Part shown: piece after piece, positions 17,603 through 26,770 of the stretch | Position numbering within the stretch: the stretch's first letter is position 1 | Layout of the letters: every line of letters starts with the position of its first letter | Assembly: GCA_016946835.1 (NCBI GenBank) | Contig: JACVTC010000096.1 | Coordinates: 1-53,500 of the forward strand | Direction of reading: 5' to 3' | DNA from: Neocallimastix lanati (nom. inval.) | Lineage: Eukaryota > Neocallimastigomycota > Neocallimastigomycetes > Neocallimastigales > Neocallimastigaceae | Length of the DNA stretch: 53,500 bases | Program-made: the position numbers and the translations under genes | The notes under the pieces: generated by a model | Seen by the model: only the letters and a program-made list of their open reading frames with translations | Database searches by the model: none | What the model was told of the DNA's origin: nothing

Positions 17603-20600
17603 TTATTCTTCATCATCATCTATATTTATTTCCGTGAAGTATGGAATAATGTTTTTCAAATGGATGTTTCTATCAGCAACTTCTCCTGTAATTGGGTCAC
17701 AAACGGATACAGTGTTTAATTCTTGTTTTATAATCTTCAAAGGACCTGTAAAGAATGGGTCGAGTTTTCTTCTGTTAAACACCTTCACTAGTACCAAGTC
17801 ACCAGGTTTATAATTGCTCTTTAAACGTCTAATTTGTTTTCTTCTGTCCATCCAAAGTTTATTCGCGGTCTCAATGTTTCTAATAGCTTCCCGGATCCAT
17901 CTATCATGGGTAATGAACTTCCTTAATATATATTCTTCTTCGTTTTCGAATTCGTTTCTCCGGTCTATATTCAAAGATAATTCAAAAGGCTGAAGATCTC
18001 TACGGCCATACAATAATTCGAAACTACTGTGTTTCGTAACTTCGCTTTTGCTCGTTCTTAGTGCCCATAACGCGCTATATAGTGTTTCATCCCATTGTTT
18101 ATCGTTCTCACCCAGTAGTCTAAGGTATTTACAGATCTCACGGTTGCGGTTTTCCACCTCCCCGTTTGAGGCAGGATGATATGTTGCAATGTATTGCACA
18201 TATACATCATGCAAATCCAAAAATGCTTTTGTCTTATCCGATACGAATTGTGGACCATTATCCGTAACCAAAACTTCAGGAATTCCATGACGCGAGAACA
18301 CCGACTTTAAAAACCTAATAACGTCTTCGGATTCAGTAGATTTAAGTGGCTCAGCTTCAGTCCACTTTGTAAAATAGTCTACAAGTACAATTATATATTT
18401 ATTTCCGTTTTTGGTGAGAGGAAGGGGCCCAACCAGATCTAATCCAACTCTGGAGAATGGATATCCTGGTGGTGTCGCAATATTTTCAGTGTAGTGGTTA
18501 AGTGGTTGTCGTCGACAAGTTTGACACTTATGACAACATTTAATGAAGTTAGTTATATCTTGTTTCATGTTCATCCAGTAATAGTCTCTCATTAAACGAT
18601 AATAAGTCTTAAAAATTCCTTCATGTCCTATGTTATGTGCTGCATTAATAAGTTTTATTTGTTCAGTTTTATCTTTAATAATCCTTCTGAGCTTACCATC
18701 TTGTTTATAATACTCAATACCATTTATATTAATAATTTTCTTTTTAATAAATTCTCTCATATATGTGTTAATAGTATCAGAGTCCGAATCCGCAACAACA
18801 TTAGAAGGTAAATTATTATTAGTAGTAATTATATTAATAGTTTCTACAGGTTGATCCGAAACAGGTTTGTAAGAAGAAATATTATTCATAATTAAATCAT
18901 TATTATTAATATTATTATTATTATCATCATTACTAACTGTTACCATTCTTGATAGTACATCAGCAACAAAATTATTTTTGCCTTCTTCATATGCTACTTG
19001 AACATTTAAAATACTGAGTTCAGTAATCCATTTCAAGTGACGGCTGTTGGTTGGTTCTCTCTTAGCAAATATATATACAAGTGGTTTATGATCAGTATAA
19101 ACCATTGTATTAAACGGGCTTCCAGAAATATATGGTTTAAACTTTTGAACACAGTGATAAACTGCTTTTCCTTCAAGGTCTGTTATGCTATAGTTAAGTT
19201 CTGAGTTGGCTAAGGTACGACTTTCAAAGTAAATTGGGACTTCTATACCATCTTGGTTCTTTTGTAACAATACACCTCCTAGACCATCACGAGAAGCGTC
19301 AGTTTTAATATTAAACGGTTTTGAATAATTAGGAGCTGTTAAAATAGGTGCTTCAATTAGCTTATTCTTTAATAAATGAAATGAATTAATACAATCTTCC
19401 GTCCAACAAAAATAGGCTCTTTGTTTTATGGGTCTTGACCCAGGTAATAAATTTATTTTATGTGGGAATAACTTCGATTTTCCCAATTCGTCGATTTTTA
19501 AAGCTAATATTTTAATAAATTTTTGAAACATTTCTTTAACTTCTTTTTGAACATTAGATGGTAATGAATTAACAATTTTATCAATTATTTCATTTTTATT
19601 TGGTTTAGGATCTTCTTGTTTATTAAAGTCTTTGTTATTTACCACTAAGGTGCACAATAAAGGCTGAGGATCTAAATCTTCTGTATTAACATTATCATCT
19701 TGATTCATGGGACGAGTGTCATATTGTAGATCTGATAGTTTATGGTAATTATTATTGTTATCAACATAGTACAGAGTATCATTAACAAAATCTAAAATAA
19801 ATCTATTCTTTTTTAAAGAATCAACTCCAATTAATATGTCAAATAAATTATCCTTTTCTATTATTCTGAAATAATCTTTGAATGATTTGTTCCCAATTGT
19901 TATTTCTAATTCTATAATTTCGAATTGTACGGATGTTTCGGAACAGGCTTGTACTATGGTTTCATTGATAGTTTCTAAGGTAGGTTTGTTAATTTTTAAT
20001 TTTTGTAAAGCTGAGCGAGTAATTATATTAAGACTCGCACAAGTGTCCAAAAATATTTCAGTATCGGCACCTTCTACTTTTCCTTTTGTTTTACTAATTT
20101 TAAATTTACTAAATATTGATAATAGAGTGCTTGTAGAATTTCTAGGATTTAATTTTAAAGCTTTCGAAAAGGCTGTCCTAAACTTCGGAAATAAACCAAG
20201 TAAGTGTACTAATTTAGTATTAATTTCAGTAGAAGCTATTTCTTTAACTAAATCTTCTATCAGATATTCGTCAAATTCTTCTACTAATTTTATGTGCCTT
20301 TCTTTATTTTCTTCTTTATTATTCATTTTATTATCACCTTGTGTGGGACTATCTAAAATTTCTTGTGCTCTTTTTAATTTATTAGATTTCTTCACACTCC
20401 TGATATTCTTTTCGGTAATAAAGGAAGGATCTAGGTAGTTTAATTTTTCTGTCTCATTAATAGGTAAGTCATTATTATTCTCAATTTGGTTATTACCTTC
20501 TTGAATTTCATTGTTATCATTCTCATTATATATTGAAGTATTATTACTCTCATTAGTATTTTTATTAAAATCTTGATTGCTTTTTTCAGACATTAAGACA

Positions 20601-20905
20601 TCTTCTTCGCCCTTGTCTGATATAGTATTACTTTTTAATTTATTTAATTTATTGTTATGTTTATTAGTATTAGTTAATTGTTTATTTTTATTATTTGAAC
20701 TCACTAAATGATTATTATGATTCATTGCTGTTGTTTGTATAGGAATTGGATTGTTCTTTAATATTTCTCTTCTAGATGGTGTAAGATTCTTACTTTTTGT
20801 TTTGGTATTCTTGATGGCGGTAGCAATGACTTCAGGTGAGTTGTTAATTATTGGAAGTGTCTTTGGGTTATTTTCTACTTGGTTGGTTTGTTTACTGGGA
20901 GTCAT
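17603..20905 (-). CDS. pol: E3 Pol without reverse transcriptase (protease, RNase H, integrase)
   Basis: The frame is 1100 residues from an internal ATG, open upstream to the slip site at 20923-20929. N-terminal 200 residues are Asn-rich. The protease has FLDTCASLN (D287, T288, C289). The pre-RT segment LPGSRPIKQRAY (487-498) then runs straight into FCWTEDCINSF (499 onward), which is the start of RNase H. By alignment with E2, about 257 residues covering every RT motif are missing, with the frame kept. RNase H D536, E578, D605, D649; integrase H757, H761, C791, C794 and DD35E D823, D882, E918 are all present. An Asn-rich insert sits between RNase H and integrase (about 657-712). The product cannot reverse-transcribe by itself. 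Confidence 0.93.
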   Translation of the reverse strand: MTPSKQTNQVENNPKTLPIINNSPEVIATAIKNTKTKSKNLTPSRREILKNNPIPIQTTAMNHNNHLVSSNNKNKQLTNTNKHNNKLNKLKSNTISDKGEEDVLMSEKSNQDFNKNTNESNNTSIYNENDNNEIQEGNNQIENNNDLPINETEKLNYLDPSFITEKNIRSVKKSNKLKRAQEILDSPTQGDNKMNNKEENKERHIKLVEEFDEYLIEDLVKEIASTEINTKLVHLLGLFPKFRTAFSKALKLNPRNSTSTLLSIFSKFKISKTKGKVEGADTEIFLDTCASLNIITRSALQKLKINKPTLETINETIVQACSETSVQFEIIELEITIGNKSFKDYFRIIEKDNLFDILIGVDSLKKNRFILDFVNDTLYYVDNNNNYHKLSDLQYDTRPMNQDDNVNTEDLDPQPLLCTLVVNNKDFNKQEDPKPNKNEIIDKIVNSLPSNVQKEVKEMFQKFIKILALKIDELGKSKLFPHKINLLPGSRPIKQRAYFCWTEDCINSFHLLKNKLIEAPILTAPNYSKPFNIKTDASRDGLGGVLLQKNQDGIEVPIYFESRTLANSELNYSITDLEGKAVYHCVQKFKPYISGSPFNTMVYTDHKPLVYIFAKREPTNSRHLKWITELSILNVQVAYEEGKNNFVADVLSRMVTVSNDDNNNNINNNDLIMNNISSYKPVSDQPVETINIITTNNNLPSNVVADSDSDTINTYMREFIKKKIININGIEYYKQDGKLRRIIKDKTEQIKLINAAHNIGHEGIFKTYYRLMRDYYWMNMKQDITNFIKCCHKCQTCRRQPLNHYTENIATPPGYPFSRVGLDLVGPLPLTKNGNKYIIVLVDYFTKWTEAEPLKSTESEDVIRFLKSVFSRHGIPEVLVTDNGPQFVSDKTKAFLDLHDVYVQYIATYHPASNGEVENRNREICKYLRLLGENDKQWDETLYSALWALRTSKSEVTKHSSFELLYGRRDLQPFELSLNIDRRNEFENEEEYILRKFITHDRWIREAIRNIETANKLWMDRRKQIRRLKSNYKPGDLVLVKVFNRRKLDPFFTGPLKIIKQELNTVSVCDPITGEVADRNIHLKNIIPYFTEINIDDDEE

Positions 20906-20929
20906 CCTTCTCCCAATTATTGGTTTAAA
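20894..20929 (-). promoter_or_regulatory. E3 -1 ribosomal frameshift signal
   Basis: The heptamer T TTA AAC (20929-20923) is in gag phase, one codon before the gag TAA. The hairpin is ATTGGGAG (20917-20910), loop AAGGATGA, CTCCCAGT (20901-20894), with a 6-bp core TGGGAG/CTCCCA seven nt from the heptamer. The -1 frame leads into pol without a stop. Confidence 0.88.
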
Positions 20930-22062
20930 TGGCTAGTACTACTTGATGCTTTTTCTTCCATTTCTGCAAGTTGTTTAAAGGAATAGGGGCAATCCGTAAA
21001 TTTGTGTCCCGGTTGTGAACAACGGAAACAGATAAGTCGTTTATTTAAGTTATTACCAAAATTGGAAGTATTAACCTCCTTAATTTGATTATTATTTTTG
21101 TTATCACCATTTAAGTTAGTGATCGACATGAGATTATTTCCAGGGGTAAAGGCCGCAATTTTTCGTTTGTTATTACCGTAAGATTGATTATTATTTTCCA
21201 TATAGTTTCTATAGTTATTAAAATTTTGACTGTTATATTTTGAATTAGTATTATTATTAATTCCATTTACATTATTATAAGTATTTCCATTGAGGTTTTT
21301 ATTATTATAATAATTATTATAGTTACTATAATATTGACTATTATTATTATTATCTTTATATCCATAAGTGTTATTATTATTATAATTAGGATTAAAATAT
21401 CTCTGGATGCCACGACGACGGGATTGTCCTACTAAAAATCCTTGATAGAATGGGTGATTCATAATCGATAAACCTCTGTTATTCTGAGCTATCATCAAAT
21501 TATTACTATGATAATTATTTTCATTGAATGAAACTGTATTCATCTCTCTCTCTGTTTCTTCTGCAACCTCAGCTACCTTGTAAGCTTCGCTTAATGTTTC
21601 ACATTCAGCCTCCAATACTCTTGAGCAAGGATACATTCGAGTTTTTATTGCATTTATGTAGTCTTTTACGGAGACAAATTGTTGACGGTCTCTGCTTAGC
21701 CTGTGATATAATCTTTTATGTCTATAATTAAATTTTTTTATTGTTTCATTGTTACTAATTTTTAAATCCTTTAGAATAGAACATTTATCATTTTCAGTGA
21801 TGTTTAAGTATTCTTCGATGCACGATTGAATTTGCTTGAGGGAAGGATATTTCACTTCATTTCCCTTTTTCACTTTAAGAGAATTCAAATCTCCATGTAC
21901 ATCTTCATCTGTGGCTTCTAATACCCAAATGAAGATCTTTCTTGGTTCGACGATGTCATATAATTCTAGGGTTTTAGCTAAGTCGCTAATCCAAGTATCA
22001 ACGTCTTTGTCATAATCGTTCAAGCGAGGTAGAACCCTTTGTAACTTTTCGGCATCAATCAT
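20917..22062 (-). CDS. gag: E3 Gag with CCHC zinc knuckle
   Basis: The protein is 381 residues. The N-terminal capsid-like part contains DVDTWISDLAKTLELYDIV and FNYRHKRLYHRLSRDRQQFV, the same layout as E2 Gag (W near residue 24, RxxLYxxL motif). The middle (about 205-335) is Asn/Tyr-rich. A zinc knuckle CFRCSQPGHKFTDC fits CX2CX4HX4C near residues 348-361. It ends SHLNQ-stop, overlapping the frameshift site. It lacks the long acidic run of E2 Gag. Confidence 0.93.
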   Translation of the reverse strand: MIDAEKLQRVLPRLNDYDKDVDTWISDLAKTLELYDIVEPRKIFIWVLEATDEDVHGDLNSLKVKKGNEVKYPSLKQIQSCIEEYLNITENDKCSILKDLKISNNETIKKFNYRHKRLYHRLSRDRQQFVSVKDYINAIKTRMYPCSRVLEAECETLSEAYKVAEVAEETEREMNTVSFNENNYHSNNLMIAQNNRGLSIMNHPFYQGFLVGQSRRRGIQRYFNPNYNNNNTYGYKDNNNNSQYYSNYNNYYNNKNLNGNTYNNVNGINNNTNSKYNSQNFNNYRNYMENNNQSYGNNKRKIAAFTPGNNLMSITNLNGDNKNNNQIKEVNTSNFGNNLNKRLICFRCSQPGHKFTDCPYSFKQLAEMEEKASSSTSHLNQ

Positions 22063-22373
22063 TTTTTTTTTATAATTAATGTTAATGTAAATTGTTAAAT
22101 GTAGAATTAAGAATAGGTAGAATATTTGTAATTAAATTTTTATATTATTGATATATTATATACTATGATTAATAAAGTATTTTATTTGTAAAAAAAAATT
22201 TTAAAAAAAGAAAATAAAGAAAAATAAAATAAGATAAAATAAAATAAAAAAAAAATCTAAATTTTTTTTTTGAAAGGTTTGTTTTATTAGAAAGAAATTA
22301 AATCGATATTATTCAAACTATTATTTAATTATTATTATTTTCTTTTCATTGTTTTCATATTATTTTATTTTGC

Positions 22374-22392
22374 TCGCCCGGATTCTCCACCA
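22374..22392 (-). other. E3 primer-binding site (tRNA type)
   Basis: Eight nt after the 5' LTR the minus strand reads TGGTGGAGAATCCGGGCGA, complementary to a tRNA ending TCTCCA plus CCA. The first nine bases are shared with the E2 site, the rest differ, so the two elements may use different but related primer tRNAs. Identity of the tRNA is unknown to me. Confidence 0.65.
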
Positions 22393-22400
22393 AAAATTTA

Positions 22401-22996
22401 TGATACAATATAAGTAATAAAGTATCAAATTTCTATTTATAACTAGGTCGAGCAAATAGGGAATTTGTAAAATAATATATTCCAACTCAAAGATAATAAA
22501 TAATAATTTACACAAATAGTAAAATTTATTTATTTCTTTTTAAATCTTGTTTTTATTTATTTATTTATTTTACATGAATTAATACAATTATATTTATATT
22601 CCTCTGAATATAATGATTTTTATCTATCTCTAATAATTCAATTTATATTAATATCTTAATAATAATTTTACTTATAATTGTAGGATTCAACTCTTATCCT
22701 TTAACTATAAGTAATTACTTAATTATTTAAACTAAACTATAAGTTCTCTAAAACTATTATTTTACTCAATTAGAATTTTTTAAAACAACAAGAAAACTCT
22801 CTCTTTAACTTTTATTTCATTCTTCTTTTAAATTTATTAATTAATTTTATCTTGAATATTATTGGCTGTCTAATTAATTTTAATCTATTTTATATAATGA
22901 TTTAGTATATTATATATTGTAATTATTTTTCACTATATTATTATAGGATTTTCTCTATTGTTAATTTTCTTGCATATTTCTAGCTGTATTGTATCA
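22401..22996 (-). repeat. E3 5' LTR
   Basis: This is the 596-bp partner of 16385-16980. It is followed by GAAC at 22997-23000, the right target duplication. Confidence 0.94.
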
Positions 22997-23000
22997 GAAC

Positions 23001-23870
23001 TGGTACAGAACTGAAGAATTTTTATCATAAAATAATATATTCTAATAATTAAAGAAAATTTTAAATTCTATTCTATTATTCTAATCTATTATTCTAATTT
23101 AAAAATCTAAATACTAAACAATTTAAACTAAAATAAATTATTCAAAATTAATATAACCTAATATAAATAATTTAACTAACAACTATAATTATTAAAACTA
23201 TTAACCAAACACTAAAAACCTTTAAACACTTAATACAAAACTTAAATTATTTTTAATTCTAACTTTATTTAAAATAAACTATTTTATTTTTATTATTTAA
23301 TCTATTCTAACTTTATTATTTAAACTATACTAATTTATTATTTAAACTATTTAAATTTAATTATTTAAACTAATTTTATTTTAATTTAACTATCTAAATT
23401 TATCATTTAAACTCGAAAATATCAAAAGAATAATATAATAATAAAGTTGTAAGAAAAGAGAGAGAACTAAAGTATTGTACTACTTTGTTCTTTTTATACA
23501 TTTAGAATAGTTATTTGATTGGATTAGAATAAAAATTTAATAATAAAAATTTAATAATAAAAATTTAATAATAAAAATTTAATAATAAAAATTTAATAAT
23601 AAAAATTTAATAATAAAAATTTAATAATAAAAATTTAATAATAAAAATTTAATAATAAAATATAATAATAAAATATAATAAACTATTAAAATATTATTAA
23701 GTATTACAATATTAAATAAAGATAATAATTAATACATTTTCTAATTTATTATAACTAGATTTATAATTATTTTAATATTTTAATATTAATTATTTAATTC
23801 CACTAATATTAATAATTTTTAATCTTTAATAATTATATATAATTTTAATTATTCTATTTGTTCCGTAACA
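23001..23870. repeat. Solo LTR upstream of tRNA-Val copy 3
   Basis: This 870-bp block is bounded by GAAC on both sides (22997-23000 and 23871-23874). Its ends are imperfect inverted repeats: TGGTACAGAAC at the left and, read inward from the right, TGTTACGGAAC. No internal gag or pol remains, so it is read as a solo LTR left by LTR-LTR recombination. A second GAAC at 23008-23011 followed by TGAAG makes 23012 an alternative left edge. It does not match the other LTRs in the window. Confidence 0.7.
23531..23656. repeat. 14-bp tandem repeat, nine units
   Basis: The unit AAAAATTTAATAAT is repeated nine times without change, then degenerates. It lies inside the solo LTR, after TTCTTTTTATACATTTAG, which could be the promoter end. 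Confidence 0.9.
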
Positions 23871-23884
23871 GAACATAAACAAAT

Positions 23885-23957
23885 ATCCAAATAGTGTAGT
23901 GGTTATCACGTTTGCTTTACACGCAAAAGGTCTCCGGTTCGAACCCGGGTTTGGGTA
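23885..23957 (+). tRNA. tRNA-Val (anticodon TAC), copy 3
   Basis: The 73-nt gene is identical to copy 2. Only about 45 bp of 3' flank is shared with the other copies, so it is an older or separate locus. Upstream GAAC is at -14 to -11 (23871-23874) and is also the right target duplication of the solo LTR. Confidence 0.94.
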
Positions 23958-24800
23958 TGATGTTTATTTTTATTTGTATTTTAAGTATATATAATTTTTT
24001 TGTTTCTTCTCTTAATGAATATCTTTTTTTTTCTTCTTCTTTTTGTGAATATATATATATTTTTTAAAAGTAATAACATAAATTTAAATAAAGATAATAT
24101 TGAATATTAAATGTACTCTTAATTCTTTATCATTAATAAATATTATAAATGCTAATGACTTCTTTTTTTCAATTAATTTATTAGAACTGATGCTTAAATT
24201 ATATTATAAGCTAATTAATATCATGATATATTTATCATGATATTAATTAGCTTATAATATTTAATGGAATGTCAATAATTCAATATTATTAATAGTGTAA
24301 TGATATTTTGCTTAATATTATTAAAGGGAATTAATTATTAATAATTTTAAGCAAAAATTTTGTTGACCCAATAGGTCGACACTATAAATATATAAGTAGT
24401 ATATGAATGAAGAAACATTTGTTTTTTAAAAATATTTATATTATTAATAAAAATTTATTGAAATATTAATTAACCATAACTAAAGTATCACTACTCTATT
24501 GATTTTTTAAAAAAATAAAAACACAAAGAAAAAATATTTTGTTGAAGAAATCACACATATTTATACTATTACAGGAAAAATAGTTTCTTGAATGAAAAAA
24601 GTATAAAAAGTTCTTAGAATAAGATTTTAATTGATAAAAATGAATCATATGATAAAAGTAATAATAGAATTAATAAAATTAAGATTTTCTAATAATTTCT
24701 AATTAAATAAATTAACTGAGAAAATCCATGAAATTCTATAATTTTTTTCTTTAAAAAATTATAGAAAATATTATTATTAAATATTTAAAATAATAATTTT
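23958..24800. other. AT-rich region downstream of tRNA-Val copy 3
   Basis: No gene is seen. Besides the 28-bp hairpin, near 24361 TGTTGACCCAATAGGTCGAC followed by ACTATAAATATA resembles an LTR start with a TATA box, perhaps the LTR of the decayed element that follows. No partner LTR was found. Confidence 0.4.
24201..24260. repeat. Perfect 28-bp inverted repeat with 4-nt loop
   Basis: The arms 24201-24228 and 24233-24260 are exact reverse complements around TATT. The arms start ATATTATAAG and run to ATCATGATA. No gene overlaps it. It could be a cruciform, a hairpin RNA or an assembly artefact. Confidence 0.85.
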
Positions 24801-24805
24801 GTAAA

Positions 24806-24878
24806 ATGAGTCGAAGTCGGAGTCAAACCCATGCAGTATTGATTATGGTCAATATAACTAACCACTAAACCTTGGTTC
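24806..24878 (-). pseudogene. Possible degenerate tRNA
   Basis: On the minus strand a D-loop-like GGTTTAGTGGTTAG, a stem TATTGA/TCAATA and a T-arm-like GGGTTTGACTCC come in the right order and spacing for a tRNA. The acceptor arms do not pair and the T stem is broken, so at most it is a decayed tRNA gene. Confidence 0.3.
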
Positions 24879-24964
24879 TAATTTCTGAAATTCTTAGACT
24901 AGTTACGAGTGGGATGGATTATTAAAACTATAGTAATAGTGTTTTTTATTGAAAAAATTTGCCA

Positions 24965-25660
24965 TGATTCTCCCTCTGCGGGACACTTCGTATTAAGAAA
25001 GCTACTTCTCTTGTAATTCTACACTTTGGTGGCCTTTCTTTCTTCGGATAATAAAGACCATGTCAGATCCTATGACACATGTGGCCATGCTAAAGGTTCT
25101 CGTCATAAACCTTAAGGATTTCTCTACTCTCTTGAAATAGCTGAACGTCCCTGGTCTTCTCTTTCTATAGATTTTATTACGAAATCAATTGAAAAACAAG
25201 AAAAATTCCCAACAAGCATAGAATTAAAGTTCCAGATTTTAAAGTCAACGATAAAATTTGGATTAATAATTCACTTATAACAAGAATGGAAACAAACAAA
25301 CAAAAAAAAATTAAAGCCAAAGAAACTTGGTCCATACAAAATTGTAAAGAAGATCTCATTGGTTTCATTCAAACTCAAACTTACTAAAGGAAATTCATAT
25401 TCACCCGAGTTATTCAAGTGTCTGAATTGGAACCCTTCTCTGAGGTCAAATTTAAAAGAAAACAACCTCCACCTCCACCAGTTATTGTCAACAATGAAGA
25501 AGAATTTGAAGTAGATGAAATATTAGAACGAAGCATTACAGAAAGGTTTAATTCTTAATTAAATGGAAAGGATATCCACCTTCAGAAGCATCATGGGAAC
25601 CAGAAACAAATTTAAATTTGGCAGAATTACTTAAAAAATTCAATAATAATGAATAATAAC
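24965..25660 (+). pseudogene. Decayed chromovirus Pol: integrase and chromodomain relic
   Basis: Reading the plus strand in all frames recovers, in order, GHFGIKKATSLV (integrase zinc region), a HAKGSRHKP-like stretch, ERPWSSLSIDFI (start of the catalytic core), then, without the rest of the core, FKVNDKIW, a KLGPYKIVKKIS-like GPY module, and EFEVDEILERSI...LKWKGYPPSEASWEPETN, a textbook chromodomain. Several stops and frameshifts break it, and most of the DDE core is deleted. It is not E1: the chromodomain is closer to the classical form. Confidence 0.8.
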
Positions 25661-26254
25661 TAAATTTTATTTATATTTAAAAAAATTAACAAAGTTAACA
25701 TGTATCTAGATTTTAAATATATAATTAAAAAAATTTTTATATAAATTTAAATAATATAGTTTTGCTATATAGTTATATAGAGTATTAAAAAAGTTTTTAT
25801 TATTCATAAAATAAATATTCATCTGGTATACGAATCCTTGGTGGAGGATCATATAACAAATTTAATAAATTAGAAAGTTACAGAACTTATTCGAGAATAA
25901 GTTCGAATAATTTAAAATATTATATATTTTATTTTTTTTATCATGGAATTTATTTTATAATAAATTTAATTGATTTAAAGAATTTTAAAATAAAAAAATT
26001 TATTTTCCATTTTTTGACTTTACTACATTTGTTTATTAAAATGAATAAATACGAGTGATTTGAATCAATAATTTTATTCTGTGTGTTTTTATTAACTATT
26101 ATATTATAATATTATAGTTAATAAATAAAAATTATTAAATAAATCCAATAATTTGTTTTTGTCCTACTGGGAATAAAAAATTTCATGTATTAATTAATAA
26201 TTTATAAAATAAAATTTAGTATACAAAATCATGATAACTGTTATAATTTAATAC

Positions 26255-26770
26255 ATCTTGTGGAATTTAGTTATAATAAGGCAATTCAAGATTCAATAAA
26301 ACTTTCTCCTTTTTATGCAAGTTAGGGTTTTAATCCATAATATTTCCCGGAAATTCCAAACAATATTGATGTTTTTTGAACTGACAAATTTACTTAAGAA
26401 TTTTGATAAGCTAGCAAAAATACTTATAGAAAATTTTACAACAAATCATAAAGATGAAAAAAAGTATTCATGATAAACATATAATTGAAGCCCCTAATTT
26501 CAAATTAGGTGATAAAGTATGGATTAACATTTCACTTATTGTTTTAGAAAACTTGGGCCATACAAAATTATTAAGAAATTTTCAGTAGTATCCTATAAAT
26601 TAGAATTACCAAAGAGTCTTTGGATATATCCAATTATTCATGTTTCGGAATTTGAACTATATATGGAATATCATGTTGAAAGAAAACAAGAACCACCTTC
26701 ACCAATAATTGAAAAACGAAGAAGAAGAATGCGAAGTTGAAAAATTATTAGATAAAAGAAAACATTTCTG
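26255..26770 (+). pseudogene. Second decayed chromovirus integrase relic
   Basis: The plus strand gives FSYNKAIQDSIKLSPFYA (late integrase core), then KLGPYKIIKKFSVVSYKLE and IHVSEFELYMEYHVERKQ (GPY module and linker), interrupted by stops. Sequence is similar to the relic at 24965-25660, so it is the same family but a separate copy, 3'-truncated before a chromodomain. Confidence 0.75.

Larger units (their letters stand above)
16385..22996 (-). mobile_element. E3: Ty3/gypsy element with the reverse transcriptase deleted
   Basis: The element is 6.6 kb on the minus strand, with two 596-bp LTRs (16385-16980, 22401-22996) whose ends form a perfect 10-bp inverted repeat TGATACAATA/TATTGTATCA. It is flanked by GAAC (16381-16384 and 22997-23000). 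Gag, frameshift signal, protease, RNase H and integrase are intact and in frame, but the RT domain is absent. The LTRs differ at about three or four of 596 positions, so it inserted recently. It is most easily explained as a non-autonomous element mobilised by reverse transcriptase from a relative such as E2. Confidence 0.94.

Noticed and set aside
19395-19425. Intron in place of the missing RT in E3
   Set aside because: The RT sequence is absent from the DNA itself, so splicing cannot explain it at this locus; origin from a spliced or jumped template remains possible.
19878-20438. 186-residue plus-strand frame
   Set aside because: Antisense to E3 pol, Leu/Ser-rich as expected for the complement of an Asn/Lys-rich frame.
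14466-22392. Use of tRNA-Val of this window as primer for E2 or E3
   Set aside because: Its 3' end would need a site starting TGGTACCCAAAC; the sites found begin TGGTGGAGA.
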